The notes: generated from the letters alone by a model not told the origin. A stretch of 64,000 nucleotides of DNA from Tritrichomonas musculus (GCA_039105265.1 JAPFFF010000033.1:496001-560000); one strand, 5' to 3'; positions 28,903 through 40,015 are shown, counted from the first letter of the stretch. Translations and numbers: made by a program.

Positions 28903-29905
28903 AAAAAAAAATTTGAAGAAAAACGACAATTAGGGGAGAATGAATCATATATTTGCACATTAATTCGTAACGATTCAGTTGAAGAATTCATTTCTTTTGT
29001 AAATCGCGCAAACTTATCACTTTCAAACGCACAAATAAAGCATTCAATTTTTGAGACAAACTCTTTTTTGATTGAGAACAATGAAACAACGTTAATTGAG
29101 TATTCAGCATTTTTTGGATCTATTCAAATCTTTCAATATTTAAGAATGAATAACGTAGAATTGGCGCCATCATTGTGGCTTTATGCAGTTCATTTAAATA
29201 ATCCTGACTTAATTCATCTCCTTGAAGAATATCATGTCGAGCCAAAAAACAAATCATTTGAAGAATGTCTTAAAGAAGCCATCAAATGTCATCATAATGA
29301 TTTTGCACGTTACATTCAAGACAACTTGTTAATAGGAAAAGTTGATGAATCAAAAATTCTTTCATCAATTTTTGCTTATTACAATTATTGCTTCTTTCCA
29401 AAATCACATGATGGCAAATTCACTCTTCATTAAAACAAATAATAGTTACTTTTGGAGTCAAATGAATTAGATGTAAACAGCGAAATAATACGAGGAAGAA
29501 TTCAAGAAAGATATACTCCATTGAGACTTGCTTCAAGTAGATATAATATTGATATAGTTCATCTCAAAAGGGAATTGAAATTGGTGATTCATCTCTCAAT
29601 AGATGTGAAAAATTAACCATAATTCGCATTTTATCAAATGTATCGGAGATTGGAAAGAATGCTCTTGAAGGATGTTCATAATTGAAAAGAGTAACAATTG
29701 ATACTCCTTCATCTTTACAAACCATAAAAGAATATGCTTTTAGCGAATGTTGTTCATTGATAAAGATAAAGATTCCTTCATCTGTCAAAAAAATTGGACA
29801 ATTTGCTTTCTCGGGCTGTTCTTCACTTGAAGAAATAGTTTTTGAATCTGATTCTCAAATAAAAATCATTAAAAATGATGCATTTAAAGAGTGTTCATCA
29901 CTGAA
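28903..29905 (+). pseudogene. decayed ankyrin (DUF3447) plus BspA-type LRR gene
   Basis: The first part (KRQLGENESYICTLIRNDSV, then IEYSAFFGSIQIFQYLRMNN) is the DUF3447/ankyrin type found in hundreds of trichomonad proteins. It has no ATG, with a TGA just upstream at 28900-28902, and it ends at a stop near 29431. Ankyrin-like sequence resumes in another frame (IQERYTPLRLASSRYNIDIV). Then come BspA-type leucine-rich repeats (TIKEYAFSECCSLIKIKIPS and SVKKIGQFAFSGCSSLEEIV), with at least one further stop near 29681. It is cut off after about three repeats, where the tRNA trailer begins. A host gene remnant with a missing start and several breaks. Confidence 0.8.
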
Positions 29906-29922
29906 AAAAAATAAAAAAAATT

Positions 29923-29937
29923 TGCTTTGGGCGTGAC
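29923..29937 (-). repeat. tRNA-Met 3' end remnant at the far end of the LINE array
   Basis: Read on the minus strand, these 15 nt are GTCACGCCCAAAGCA, the last 15 nt of the elongator tRNA-Met gene. A T-rich trailer follows that differs slightly from the trailer of the full tRNA gene. It marks the 3' target side of the insertion. Confidence 0.85.
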
Positions 29938-32900
29938 TAAATGTTTAATAATAAAGCATAAGAGTAATAGATATTTAGGAGACTAATACAGTCAAAATAT
30001 AAAGAACGTTACTTAAAAAAGAAAAAAAAAAGGTCGGAAACAGAATTCTAAAGGAAAACCTCAAAATTGAATGTGTTTCTCAAAATTGAATGCAAGGACA
30101 TCAAGATTGAGAGAGGGCAGAAGGTGAACTCCTTGATTCATTTTCATTAAGGAGATTGAATAGCAGAATTATCAAGGTTGTAACCAACGCTCGTTTCTGA
30201 ACCATACTCTGAAAGGTCAGAAAAATCCTTGTCACTGAGATAGTCATTTTCACTTAACATGTCATCATCTGAAGAACTCTTAAAGAAGTATTCAGAAGAG
30301 TTGAGAGTTCTACCATTAATTGAGACTTGAATACTAGAGGGGATAATATTAGAGGTATCAAGTGAAACAGGTTTATTGTTAAATGTATGTATGACCTCCG
30401 ATGAAACACCATTATTATCCTCTAATGCTTTGATTTCAACCAAGCTAGGACCACTCATGTTCTGTGTAATAGCGAGTGCTGGATTTGAATTGGCCTTTGT
30501 ATTATGGTTCCATACATCCAATGAACCAATGATAGCATTGATTGCCAATCGTTTAATGATCGTCTTACACTTTTTGCGATCAATGAAAATTCTATTGATG
30601 TCTTTAATAGATTCTTGATAAACCGCACCAACAGACGAAACAATAACCGCTCCATAAACCACATTAATACCTTGATTACGAATGAAGGTAATCAGACTGC
30701 TATACTTATTCATTTTGTGGTTGTAAGCAGTCTCCAGAGTGTCGGCATTCCATTGCTTTGACGCATAAGGAATGCTAATTTCAATAATGATGCATTTGGA
30801 GCGGTTTTTGATCCACGCTATAATGTCTGGACGTAAGCGTGCGAGCTCCTCAGGAATGCCAGGCAAATGTATTGAGTTGTCAGTATAAATCTCTTCGACG
30901 TCAGGAAGCTCTTTAACATGTTGGACGATGATGCTTTGAATTCTGTTGTGGCGACCAGTGTATTCAGGGTATTTGCAAATGCAACCATTAAGGATGTGGG
31001 ATAAACTCTGGATGCAACTCTTGCCGTGCTTGAGACAATTTGGGCAAGGCGTATGTTCTTTTCCATTAATCAATTCATCAAATTCAGGTGTACCTAAATT
31101 ATTAGTTCTTGCTTTGATCGCAAATTTAACGATTGTATCATTCATAGGATATTGTTGCTTAATGAGGAATTCGGATGAAAGGGGATTATCCTTTAGAGAG
31201 TAGAACGCATGGAGGTGCATTGATGGAGAAGTAATGGCAGCATTCCATCTCGAGCGTCTTTGATTGGTGAGGAAAAGAGAAATATTTTTTGACGATTGAA
31301 ATATCACATCTTTATTTGTTTCGGTATCCATCAACTTGAATGCATTTAATTCTGAATTATCCAGAGTGCTGTTAATAAATTCATCATCATCATTACACTC
31401 ATTGGTTAACTCCAGGTTTAATGTTTTGAGAGATTTTCTTGCGCGTTGCACGATGGAGTTAGTGCCCTTCCGTTCTGTGGTGGTGTGTGAACTGCTCCAA
31501 TTAAAGAAAGAATGTTTTTCATCATTGCTAGCTACGGGAATATTTCTTTTAATTCGCTCATTGTTGATTGCTGAATAAATTAGTAACCTTATATTTGGAT
31601 CACTATTCGTGATCATTCTAATCAGTGCCTTCACTCTACCGACATCTGCTTTTTCACGAAGTGATGGAATGGAAAGACCACCATCTTTCCAGCTCGCATG
31701 TTTTACAGCTCTAGGAATATTTGCACCAATTATCTTATTAATCTGAGAAGAGATGAATTGGTCTAGTTTATTAACATGGGCTAATTTCATCTGACCGTTT
31801 TCTAAGATGAAATCGAGAGATGGAATAATAAATGTTTTAATGGCATGTATTTTCTGAACAATCATCAGGTCCGACTGAATGATTTTTTCAATTTTATTCT
31901 TGGCCTTCACGAAGTACTCTGCCGAAGTTTTGATTTTAGCACATTTTCTGGCTGAGATTGGAGTACCAAGATATCTTATCGACTCCTCCAATCCGACGAA
32001 TGGAATTTCTTCCCCACAGATATTGAACCCACTGAATAATCCTCGTCTGGAGTTGAAAATCCATTCATATCCGAACGAGCATGATTTTGTTGGAGCTAAT
32101 GTCATCTTTGTGAAGTCACAAAAACGGTTACACGTTTCAAGCATTCGTTCCATGCCATTTCTGGAGTTTGCTATCAAAAGAATGTCATCTGCATAAGCCA
32201 TGATTGAGAATCTCGCTCTTTCACCATTCATTGAAACTGTGTATCCATCTTCAGCATTGATTGAATTAATAGCCTTAAATAGCGGCTCTAAGCATAGATT
32301 GAAAAGAAGAGGGGACACTGGACAGCCTTGTTTAGTTCCACGATTAATACAAATGTCGCGAGAGGTGAACTTACTCGTCATAATATTCGTTGTGGAACCA
32401 GTGTAAACATTATCAATAAGATGAACGAACTGTTTGGGAAATCCCTTCTTTTTTAGACAATCAATGATCAGTGCATGAGGCACCGAGCCGAATGCATTCT
32501 TAAAATCTAATGCTGTGATGAAAACGCTTTTATGTGAACGCATTGCATCATAAAAAATCTCTGAGATAATTGCCGAGTTATCACTGCATCCATTAATTCC
32601 TTCCATAAATCCTTTTTGTTGGGGTGAGAAAATGTGATTTCTGATGTTGAAGGAGTTTATTGCTCTCGCCCAAACACAACTCACAATTCTGTATAACGCA
32701 TTGGAAACCGAAATCGGTCGCCAATTCTCAGGAAGAGATGGATCACCTTTTTTATAGATTAGTCTCATGATTGAGCATTTCCAACTCTGAGGCACTCTAG
32801 CTCTTGAATTAGTGATTTGAATGATCAACCTAATGAATTCTGCGGCTTTTGTTTTAGCTAATTTATAAATTGAATAGTCAAGTGCATCTGGTCCAGCCGC

Positions 32901-35900
32901 AGATTCATATTTCCTTGATTCAATGACATTTTCGATGAGATCTCTGTTTTCAATGTATTTAATAAATTCATTTTTATCTTCTTCAGAAAAACAGCTGCTA
33001 AGGGCGAACAATCCATTTTCATCATCTGGAATGAATTCATCCTCTTCTTTGTAAAATGATTTGGAGAAGAAGTCATACAGCAATTCTTCATTAATACTGC
33101 ATTCAGGATTCGCTTTGCTGAGGATGTAATTATTAAGTGTCTTTTTCGGGTTTTCAGAGTATGCTTCCCGAATTCTCTCAGCGTGCAGGCTTGCATTTTT
33201 TAAATTCATTTCATCCTTAATTAATTCTTCAATAGTTAATTCCAACCATAAAGCACACTGACTGACATTTTCGCCTTTATTTCTCACTTCATCGAGGATA
33301 GCTATGGTATCTGTTGTGCCAAAGAATCTCATCTTGTCTTCATTTTTAATCACGGATAAACTACTAAGGAGTCTTGATTCTGCTTGTCTGACTTGTCTGT
33401 TGTCATTCTCATCATCACTGTTATTGATAGTGTCAATATCTGCTGCAAGCTTGCGGAGACGATTAATAGTCAGTTGAATGCATGCCAGCTCATCAGTAGA
33501 TTTATTGATCCAACGTTTTTTATACCTTTGAGAGTAAATACGGTTTGGGTCAAGATTTAACTTAACAGCAACATGACATCTCATTCGATGTAAAGCTTCT
33601 TCAAACGCACCTTCGAAAGCTATCCATTTGGTATCTTCGTCAATATCACCTAGATTATCAGGATTGTATTTTTGTATCAATGGGATAAGTTCACTTTCGA
33701 AGAGTTCTGACAGTCCTGATGTGATAAGCTTGCGTTTTTGTCTGTCAAGTTTAGGAAGGTGAGGTGAACCTCTGAGTTTCGATTCATTATACCATCGCAT
33801 GGCTAACGCGATCATTTTCTGCGTGTTATTCTCATTTAAAATCAAGTCATTAGCCAGAGAGGAAGAGGAGGATTTCTCAACATCATTGGTGAAAAGAACA
33901 CCGCGTGTTGAATCAACTATATTTGACTTTGAGCGGTTCGTCCCACCATTCAGTGGAGATCGAGTTCGAAAATAAGAAATAACTGGAGCACGTTTGACTT
34001 TAACTGGCTGGCTTGAAAGATTCGTACAACGAGTAGGGTTGTCCTTGTAGCTGGGCAGATCGTAGTTTTTACGTAGCTGCTCGTGATATGTGTCTGGAAA
34101 TGTTTTGGTGTCATTATTAGAGTAAAAAGAATCATCATTGTGTTGATTATTTTGTGTGAGATCATTGACGTCTGAGCGTTTATTCATTTTGGTGAGACTA
34201 CAATTAGAGAAGCGATTTATCAATGTTTCTGGTCGATTTCGAAGAGAAGTATTAACTGGAGAAGAACGGTTTGATAGTACATCAAGGGGAGGACTGAGGT
34301 CATTGATGCAAGTTTGAGATAACGAGTTGCTCGAAGGATTACGAACACTATACGCGCTAGATTTAGGAATAGCATCTATCTTTTCGGTATTCTGAGATAG
34401 TTTGTTATTCTGCTGACAGATAGGAGTGACATCTTCAGTGGAGTTAGCTATTGATTTGAGGCAACTGTTATTCTGAGTTTTAAGAAGATCTTCTGGCATA
34501 TTCTCTTGTAATGAACAAGGAAACAGAGAGCTTTGAAGAGATGAAGCATTGTCAGAGATGTTAATCAAAAGTTTGGAGTGAGAAGGAATTTGAGGAATGT
34601 AACCTGAGTCTTCTTCCTTGATTGTGTCTTGGGTTGAATTTTGATGGTCAGTAATATGTATATTCTCCTTAAAGTTACTGTTTCTGTTCTTAATTAACTC
34701 TGGTCTAATATGGAATTGCAGGCTTGCTTCTTCATTTGTATCATTATCTGAATCCTCAAATAGATTGCGATAAATCTTATCTTGAGTTTTGAGGAGTTCC
34801 TTAGTACTAATATTATCTCTGAGTTCGTTAACTGCATTCTCAATAAGTTTTCGAGTGTCTGAGATATGTGTATTACTAAGATCGTGTATATTAGACGTAA
34901 CTGTGAGGGAAACCGTGGTTACTTTGTCAATTGAGTCGAGTTGCGTCTTTGAAGGGTGACTATGTGCATAATGATTATTTATAAAGTTAACACTAAGTGG
35001 CAATAAACTGTTACATGTATTACACTTGTAGAAGTTAATAGCTTTTCCTCTGAAGAGATCGATGAGGGCTGGTGACTTGTTGCTAATGAGGAAGTGTGCT
35101 TTGAGGGAACCATAAAATGGACCATATCTAAGGACTGCTTGTCGAAAAGTGACATGGTTTACTTCATTGCTGCGATCCATGTGTGAAGCAAGGCCGTCCT
35201 TGTTTTTGCCAATAAAATTGCATCCAGGAACCCTGCAAATGCAGTTCGTATTCATCATTGTATTAAATGATCCATCAGGTTTAATGATAATACAATTGAA
35301 TGAATCCTCATTGAGCATTAGGCGAACTGCATAAAGAAGTTCATCATAATTTGCAATGTTTTGATCAACATTGATATTGTTATGAGTCCTAAAATGATCA
35401 AAAACCTCAGAGATAGATAAAAATGAGGAATTACAGATAGGACAACAATGAAGGTTGTCCAATGACGGCCATTGTGAAGGATCTATACTTCTAAGTATAT
35501 CTGAAACCTCAATTGAAGAGAGATTGTGATTGGTGAGATTTATGCGAGAACAAGTAGGAGCATCTCTTAATCTAGTTAATAGCATTTTGAAATGATCCCC
35601 TTCAAAAGATAACGCTAACTTGAGGAGATCATTAAAAGTCTTTGCGTCACTTTTGCAATTTGAGAGACCTTCTGGGGAAAATAATTCTAGTGTGTTGTTA
35701 AATAAATCATCTAAAGGATCAGGGCAATGTAGAAAGGAACTGTCGGAAGTGGGAACCACGGCATTAACATTATTATTATCAGGATAATCATTGTGACATT
35801 CATATTCATTAGAAGGGAAGACCATTGGCGATTCAGTTTTGTCATTGACACCAGAGATATCATTCGACTGAATATCATTCTTATCAACAATATCAACGTC

Positions 35901-38900
35901 GTCTATTACATGTTTGTTATAAGGGTTAGGACAACAAGTGTGGTTGATAACTTCTGGAGAATATTGATCATCAAATTTAAATTTGAGAGTAATTGTGGTG
36001 ATTGCGTTCTCTCTATCACCAGTTTTGATTTTGTGAGCTTGAGCAATGTGGTCTTTGATATTCATAGAGTTGGATGTAATATAGTCACAAAGGCTACAAG
36101 CCCACATTTCACCTTCTCCTAAGAATTCACCGATTGTGGGAACGCGGTTTAAATCAATAATCCATGATTTGAGAGTTCCCCAAAATCTTCCCAAGTTTTC
36201 GATACGTTTAAGGAAAGCACCGTGTCCCTTTCTGTGTGTACGAATATTGCAGTCTCTTTCTGTCGCATATCCGCAGCCAGGTTTGTGGCAGTAAAGCATC
36301 TGTTTCTCTGGTAATCTGACATTTCCATTCTCCAAGTCATATATGGTTATAATATCACGGTGTGCCAGGTATGCGACAGTGTTTATCAACTCATCCCTGC
36401 ATCTGGCCACCGGAACCTTGTGAGCACTTGAGTAATGAACTCTGACTTGACCTTCTGTTTTGCCCACATATGAACATTCATCGACAAAGCAAGAATTGAT
36501 AGTGAACTTCGGCCAAACAGTACTACTCTCAATAAGGTCGAATATTGACGATTCCATTGAGATCGGTGAGTCTAAATGAGGAAGGTGGCAGATCTTAAGT
36601 TCATCTAGCATATGTTTCGTATCATCATCGTCAATGCACTTTAAGCAATTAATGAGATTATGTAAAAAATTATTTTGAGTATTTTGTAGCGGGAGAGATG
36701 AGTTGAGATTAGAAGAGTAATTCAAATCTATTCTGTTATTATTAAAGGTTAAGTTCTCATTTGAGGAAGAGGCAAGACTACATTGATGGTTTTCCAGGAG
36801 ATCATGAGTGACTCCATGCTGTGGATAAGAGGGATTATCAATTAGAGCGGGAATATCAGAGAAAGGAACGTTCCAAGTATTATAGATAGAGGAAGGATAG
36901 TGTAAAGTCGAGGAAGAAAAACTGGAGTCAGTATCTTCTTCTGAGGAAGGAAGTTGAAATGTTTCAATATCATCCATTGGAGGTAAAGCCTGTTGGCTAT
37001 TTGTAGATATTTGTTTCGGCTGATTGGAAAGAGGTGATTCTTCATCATCTGAAAAGTAATCAGGGAAGAGTTCCAAAAATTTGTTCCGAATTTCATCTGG
37101 TGAGTGGTTCGTAAATTGATGAGCAATGAAATCCCAATTAGATCCGTGAGATTTGAAAAGAGCAATTAAATGTTCAATATCCGTTTCATTCCATTTATTC
37201 ATATCCTGAACAATTAGTGAGTGGTTTGGATAAGATAGCTTTAATGCTGGAGATTCGTCTGAAGAATCATTGGCCTTGGCGCTCTGATCTGGTAAGAAAT
37301 CACAATTATATGATCTATCAAGTGAGCTACCAGTTGAGGTTGACATATTAGAATCTTGAAAATTAACAATAGCAGATGAGGAGACAGATGAGAGATTATT
37401 AACCTGGTTCAAAGGAAAGTCCTCATAAGGAGGCTGTTGATGTTTGTTAAATGAATGGATTGACAAATCTTCAGAATTAAATTGTTGATAATATACTGGT
37501 TCAACTTTTGGCTGATCTTCCTCATGAAGAGTCTGGATAAAATTAGTCTGATTATTACAATGATGATTATTGATAATTGTTTTAGTTTGAGTCTCAGGAG
37601 CTTCGTAGTCTGAACAGATGCTTTGACATCTCGAACGTATATTTGCAGGTGTGTGATTAGGAAACCATTTATATATTGCCTTCCATTGAGGACCAATAGA
37701 GCTGAATAGTTTGAGAAGGATTACATCATCATCAATCGTCCATTTTGGAGATAGAATTATATCAGACAGATAGTTGAAGTATCTGTCACGACACGATCTG
37801 GGAGACTTATTTATGTGTTTTCCAATTTCTGACCAGTCAGGAATCACATCTGAAAGAACTTTTTCTTTGATGTATTTATCATCTGATTCTGAAAATTTAG
37901 AATTGCGAAAACGAGAGGGAATAAGTTTAGATTTTCCTTGCTGATATGATTGATCATTGTTTGAATCAATATTATTATTATGATTTGGAAATATTTGAAC
38001 TTCTTTTGCAGTTTCATTAGACTGCTGTAAAACATCGAACGAAGGATTAATATCAGCATATTCGAATTCTGTGGATTTATAATTATTTTCATCAATAGAG
38101 TTAAAAGAGTCAACACTATCAGAACGATTAAAGGTTTGACAAATTTCCTCATCTTCATTAGAAATTTGTGAATAAGGATCTATAATTAATCCTTTATCAA
38201 TCTTCTCTTTAAATGTTAAGTTTTGTCCTTCTAGTTTGCTTAATGATAAAATCTGGTAATTTGTATAAATGATTTCTTTACTTCGAGGATCAAAAGTAAC
38301 ATAAGTTCGTTTTGTATTGATTGTTGGGTCAGAATGTTTAAGATATGATGTCTTTTTGGAGTAATTTGAAGAATCAAATATATCATTTTGATTATCTTTA
38401 GTATTACAAGACGGTGAGGGTAAATGATCTTTAGATGATTCATGCTGATGGTTTATATTAGGTTTCTGGCTTTGTTTATTTGAAGATTGATCGTGAATGG
38501 ATAACTCATGAATAGGATTAATTGAATGAGGATGAGTTGGTAGATTTTGGATTGAATAATTATTGGATAAATGATCTTGATTTGATTGCTCGTGGCTAGA
38601 TTGATCAGAATTTGATTGATCTTGACCTGGAAGGTCAAGGCATGAACGATTAACACTAATTGGAAGATTGGTGATTGATTGATCAAAATCTGATTGATTA
38701 CCAGATGTTTGATCAGGAATTCGTTGCTTTTGGGTCATTTGATTATCAATTGAATGTTCAATGCTTGGATGATCAAGAATAGATTGTTCTTGAATCGATT
38801 GATTATGATTGGATAGGTTGTTATCTGCTTGACCAAGAGATAATCTCGTCTTAATTGATTGATTATCAATTGGTTGTTTAAGAATTGATTTATTGTTATT

Positions 38901-40015
38901 TGTTCGATCAATCGTTTGTTGTAATTGTATCAATTGATTACTAAACGATTGCTCATGATTTAAGTGATTAGGGTTTGGAACATTATTTGTTAGTTGAACG
39001 GGAAATTGTTGTTTTTGAATTAGTTGATTATCATTACGTTGAATGAGAATTGATTGATTTTGATTTGATTGATTATGAATCATTTGATTATCAACTGTTC
39101 GCTCAAGACTTTGACGTATTGAGGATGATTGATAACTGAATGATTGATCAAGGTTTTGTTGATTGAGATTAGATTTTTCTAGAATTGACTGAATTGGGAT
39201 TGATTGATTATTAGTTGATTGAATCTGAGTTTGTTGTGTTTGGATCATTTGATTGTCAGCTGGTTGAATGAAGATTGATTGATTTAGATTTAGATAATTA
39301 AGACTTGATTGATTATTACTTAATTGAACTGGAGTAGGTTGCATTTGAGAATGATGTGAATGCTGCGACGATTGCGATTGCTGCGAAAGTTGTATAGATC
39401 GAGATTGTTGTGAATGTTGAATTGAATACTCACAGTCTTCAAAAGAGGCTATATCATTGAAAAAGTCATTACTTAAGAACGAATTAGTTGCTTTGTAATT
39501 GAAATCCTCATCATCATCACTTATCGAAGAAGAATCAGGGTCTGAAATTTCGTTAGAAATAAGAACATCAGGATCGTCAACAATTTTAAGTTTAATTTTG
39601 TCATTAAATGAAAGGTCTTGGGACTCTAATTTCTTGAACGAAAGATTAAAATATGTATGATAAGAAATAGTATTATGTTTTGGGTCAAACGTAGTATAAT
39701 ATTGTTTTTTGCATAAATATTGATCAGAATTATTTGATAAATTGTTAAAAATTTGGAAATTTGTAGGGGAAAATATATCGTTATAATTTGAATTTTCAAA
39801 AGTATGGATATCATTGAGATTGTTATAAGGTAAAGAATGAGATATTTGTGGTGAGGTTGAAAAATTTGAGGTTTGGTCGGAGATATTTTGAAGATTAGAA
39901 ATAAAATTTTGGTGAAAGTTAGAAAAATTAGCATGGTTAGAATCCTTGTCGGGAGCTGAATACGAATATGCCATTAAAAAGCGAAAAGGTAAAGGAGAAA
40001 AAATAAAAAAAAATC
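29938..40015 (-). mobile_element. R2-type LINE, copy 1, tRNA-Met-specific
   Basis: A non-LTR retrotransposon with one open frame, a 41-nt 5' leader made of T-rich tRNA trailer-like sequence, and a 209-nt 3' UTR. The 3' end is TATTATTAAACATTT with no poly(A), as in R2-like elements whose enzyme recognises 3' UTR structure. The full-length frame suggests recent activity. It is the copy farthest from the intact tRNA gene and the only one joined to unrelated flanking DNA on its 3' side. Confidence 0.92.
30147..39974 (-). CDS. LINE polyprotein: Myb, zinc fingers, RT, restriction-like endonuclease
   Basis: At 3275 residues it is about three times the usual R2 protein. A motif pair (YTTFDPKHNTISYH near 90, YVTFDPRSKEIIY near 555) marks a duplicated unknown domain. 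Between them lies a Gln/Ser/Asn-rich repeat region (about 180-505). Myb/SANT repeats are at about 691-735, 743-788 and 926-971. Six C2H2-like fingers form two triplets: 1161, 1226, 1293 and 1507, 1578, 1651. After a Ser/Asn-rich linker, the RT spans about 2390-2680, with FITALDFKNAFGS, GTKQGCPVSPLLFN and AYADDILL (about 2592). A CPNC-x-H-x-C knuckle is near 2975, and the endonuclease (RPDIIAWI and CIIIEIS) near 3045-3065. The protein should nick the target and reverse-transcribe its own RNA there. The start is MAYSYSAPDKD; it is the first ATG after the tRNA trailer. Confidence 0.93.
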   Translation of the reverse strand: MAYSYSAPDKDSNHANFSNFHQNFISNLQNISDQTSNFSTSPQISHSLPYNNLNDIHTFENSNYNDIFSPTNFQIFNNLSNNSDQYLCKKQYYTTFDPKHNTISYHTYFNLSFKKLESQDLSFNDKIKLKIVDDPDVLISNEISDPDSSSISDDDEDFNYKATNSFLSNDFFNDIASFEDCEYSIQHSQQSRSIQLSQQSQSSQHSHHSQMQPTPVQLSNNQSSLNYLNLNQSIFIQPADNQMIQTQQTQIQSTNNQSIPIQSILEKSNLNQQNLDQSFSYQSSSIRQSLERTVDNQMIHNQSNQNQSILIQRNDNQLIQKQQFPVQLTNNVPNPNHLNHEQSFSNQLIQLQQTIDRTNNNKSILKQPIDNQSIKTRLSLGQADNNLSNHNQSIQEQSILDHPSIEHSIDNQMTQKQRIPDQTSGNQSDFDQSITNLPISVNRSCLDLPGQDQSNSDQSSHEQSNQDHLSNNYSIQNLPTHPHSINPIHELSIHDQSSNKQSQKPNINHQHESSKDHLPSPSCNTKDNQNDIFDSSNYSKKTSYLKHSDPTINTKRTYVTFDPRSKEIIYTNYQILSLSKLEGQNLTFKEKIDKGLIIDPYSQISNEDEEICQTFNRSDSVDSFNSIDENNYKSTEFEYADINPSFDVLQQSNETAKEVQIFPNHNNNIDSNNDQSYQQGKSKLIPSRFRNSKFSESDDKYIKEKVLSDVIPDWSEIGKHINKSPRSCRDRYFNYLSDIILSPKWTIDDDVILLKLFSSIGPQWKAIYKWFPNHTPANIRSRCQSICSDYEAPETQTKTIINNHHCNNQTNFIQTLHEEDQPKVEPVYYQQFNSEDLSIHSFNKHQQPPYEDFPLNQVNNLSSVSSSAIVNFQDSNMSTSTGSSLDRSYNCDFLPDQSAKANDSSDESPALKLSYPNHSLIVQDMNKWNETDIEHLIALFKSHGSNWDFIAHQFTNHSPDEIRNKFLELFPDYFSDDEESPLSNQPKQISTNSQQALPPMDDIETFQLPSSEEDTDSSFSSSTLHYPSSIYNTWNVPFSDIPALIDNPSYPQHGVTHDLLENHQCSLASSSNENLTFNNNRIDLNYSSNLNSSLPLQNTQNNFLHNLINCLKCIDDDDTKHMLDELKICHLPHLDSPISMESSIFDLIESSTVWPKFTINSCFVDECSYVGKTEGQVRVHYSSAHKVPVARCRDELINTVAYLAHRDIITIYDLENGNVRLPEKQMLYCHKPGCGYATERDCNIRTHRKGHGAFLKRIENLGRFWGTLKSWIIDLNRVPTIGEFLGEGEMWACSLCDYITSNSMNIKDHIAQAHKIKTGDRENAITTITLKFKFDDQYSPEVINHTCCPNPYNKHVIDDVDIVDKNDIQSNDISGVNDKTESPMVFPSNEYECHNDYPDNNNVNAVVPTSDSSFLHCPDPLDDLFNNTLELFSPEGLSNCKSDAKTFNDLLKLALSFEGDHFKMLLTRLRDAPTCSRINLTNHNLSSIEVSDILRSIDPSQWPSLDNLHCCPICNSSFLSISEVFDHFRTHNNINVDQNIANYDELLYAVRLMLNEDSFNCIIIKPDGSFNTMMNTNCICRVPGCNFIGKNKDGLASHMDRSNEVNHVTFRQAVLRYGPFYGSLKAHFLISNKSPALIDLFRGKAINFYKCNTCNSLLPLSVNFINNHYAHSHPSKTQLDSIDKVTTVSLTVTSNIHDLSNTHISDTRKLIENAVNELRDNISTKELLKTQDKIYRNLFEDSDNDTNEEASLQFHIRPELIKNRNSNFKENIHITDHQNSTQDTIKEEDSGYIPQIPSHSKLLINISDNASSLQSSLFPCSLQENMPEDLLKTQNNSCLKSIANSTEDVTPICQQNNKLSQNTEKIDAIPKSSAYSVRNPSSNSLSQTCINDLSPPLDVLSNRSSPVNTSLRNRPETLINRFSNCSLTKMNKRSDVNDLTQNNQHNDDSFYSNNDTKTFPDTYHEQLRKNYDLPSYKDNPTRCTNLSSQPVKVKRAPVISYFRTRSPLNGGTNRSKSNIVDSTRGVLFTNDVEKSSSSSLANDLILNENNTQKMIALAMRWYNESKLRGSPHLPKLDRQKRKLITSGLSELFESELIPLIQKYNPDNLGDIDEDTKWIAFEGAFEEALHRMRCHVAVKLNLDPNRIYSQRYKKRWINKSTDELACIQLTINRLRKLAADIDTINNSDDENDNRQVRQAESRLLSSLSVIKNEDKMRFFGTTDTIAILDEVRNKGENVSQCALWLELTIEELIKDEMNLKNASLHAERIREAYSENPKKTLNNYILSKANPECSINEELLYDFFSKSFYKEEDEFIPDDENGLFALSSCFSEEDKNEFIKYIENRDLIENVIESRKYESAAGPDALDYSIYKLAKTKAAEFIRLIIQITNSRARVPQSWKCSIMRLIYKKGDPSLPENWRPISVSNALYRIVSCVWARAINSFNIRNHIFSPQQKGFMEGINGCSDNSAIISEIFYDAMRSHKSVFITALDFKNAFGSVPHALIIDCLKKKGFPKQFVHLIDNVYTGSTTNIMTSKFTSRDICINRGTKQGCPVSPLLFNLCLEPLFKAINSINAEDGYTVSMNGERARFSIMAYADDILLIANSRNGMERMLETCNRFCDFTKMTLAPTKSCSFGYEWIFNSRRGLFSGFNICGEEIPFVGLEESIRYLGTPISARKCAKIKTSAEYFVKAKNKIEKIIQSDLMIVQKIHAIKTFIIPSLDFILENGQMKLAHVNKLDQFISSQINKIIGANIPRAVKHASWKDGGLSIPSLREKADVGRVKALIRMITNSDPNIRLLIYSAINNERIKRNIPVASNDEKHSFFNWSSSHTTTERKGTNSIVQRARKSLKTLNLELTNECNDDDEFINSTLDNSELNAFKLMDTETNKDVIFQSSKNISLFLTNQRRSRWNAAITSPSMHLHAFYSLKDNPLSSEFLIKQQYPMNDTIVKFAIKARTNNLGTPEFDELINGKEHTPCPNCLKHGKSCIQSLSHILNGCICKYPEYTGRHNRIQSIIVQHVKELPDVEEIYTDNSIHLPGIPEELARLRPDIIAWIKNRSKCIIIEISIPYASKQWNADTLETAYNHKMNKYSSLITFIRNQGINVVYGAVIVSSVGAVYQESIKDINRIFIDRKKCKTIIKRLAINAIIGSLDVWNHNTKANSNPALAITQNMSGPSLVEIKALEDNNGVSSEVIHTFNNKPVSLDTSNIIPSSIQVSINGRTLNSSEYFFKSSSDDDMLSENDYLSDKDFSDLSEYGSETSVGYNLDNSAIQSP

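Noticed and set aside
39180-39440. CRISPR-like short regular repeats in the Gln-rich coding region
   Set aside because: The repeats are degenerate codon repeats (GATTGATT-type) within an open frame, with no spacers.
30376-39934. Many 60-112 codon frames on both strands inside the LINE copies, repeated in all three
   Set aside because: They overlap the 3275-codon frame in other phases, have no domain content, and are conserved only because the copies are near-identical.
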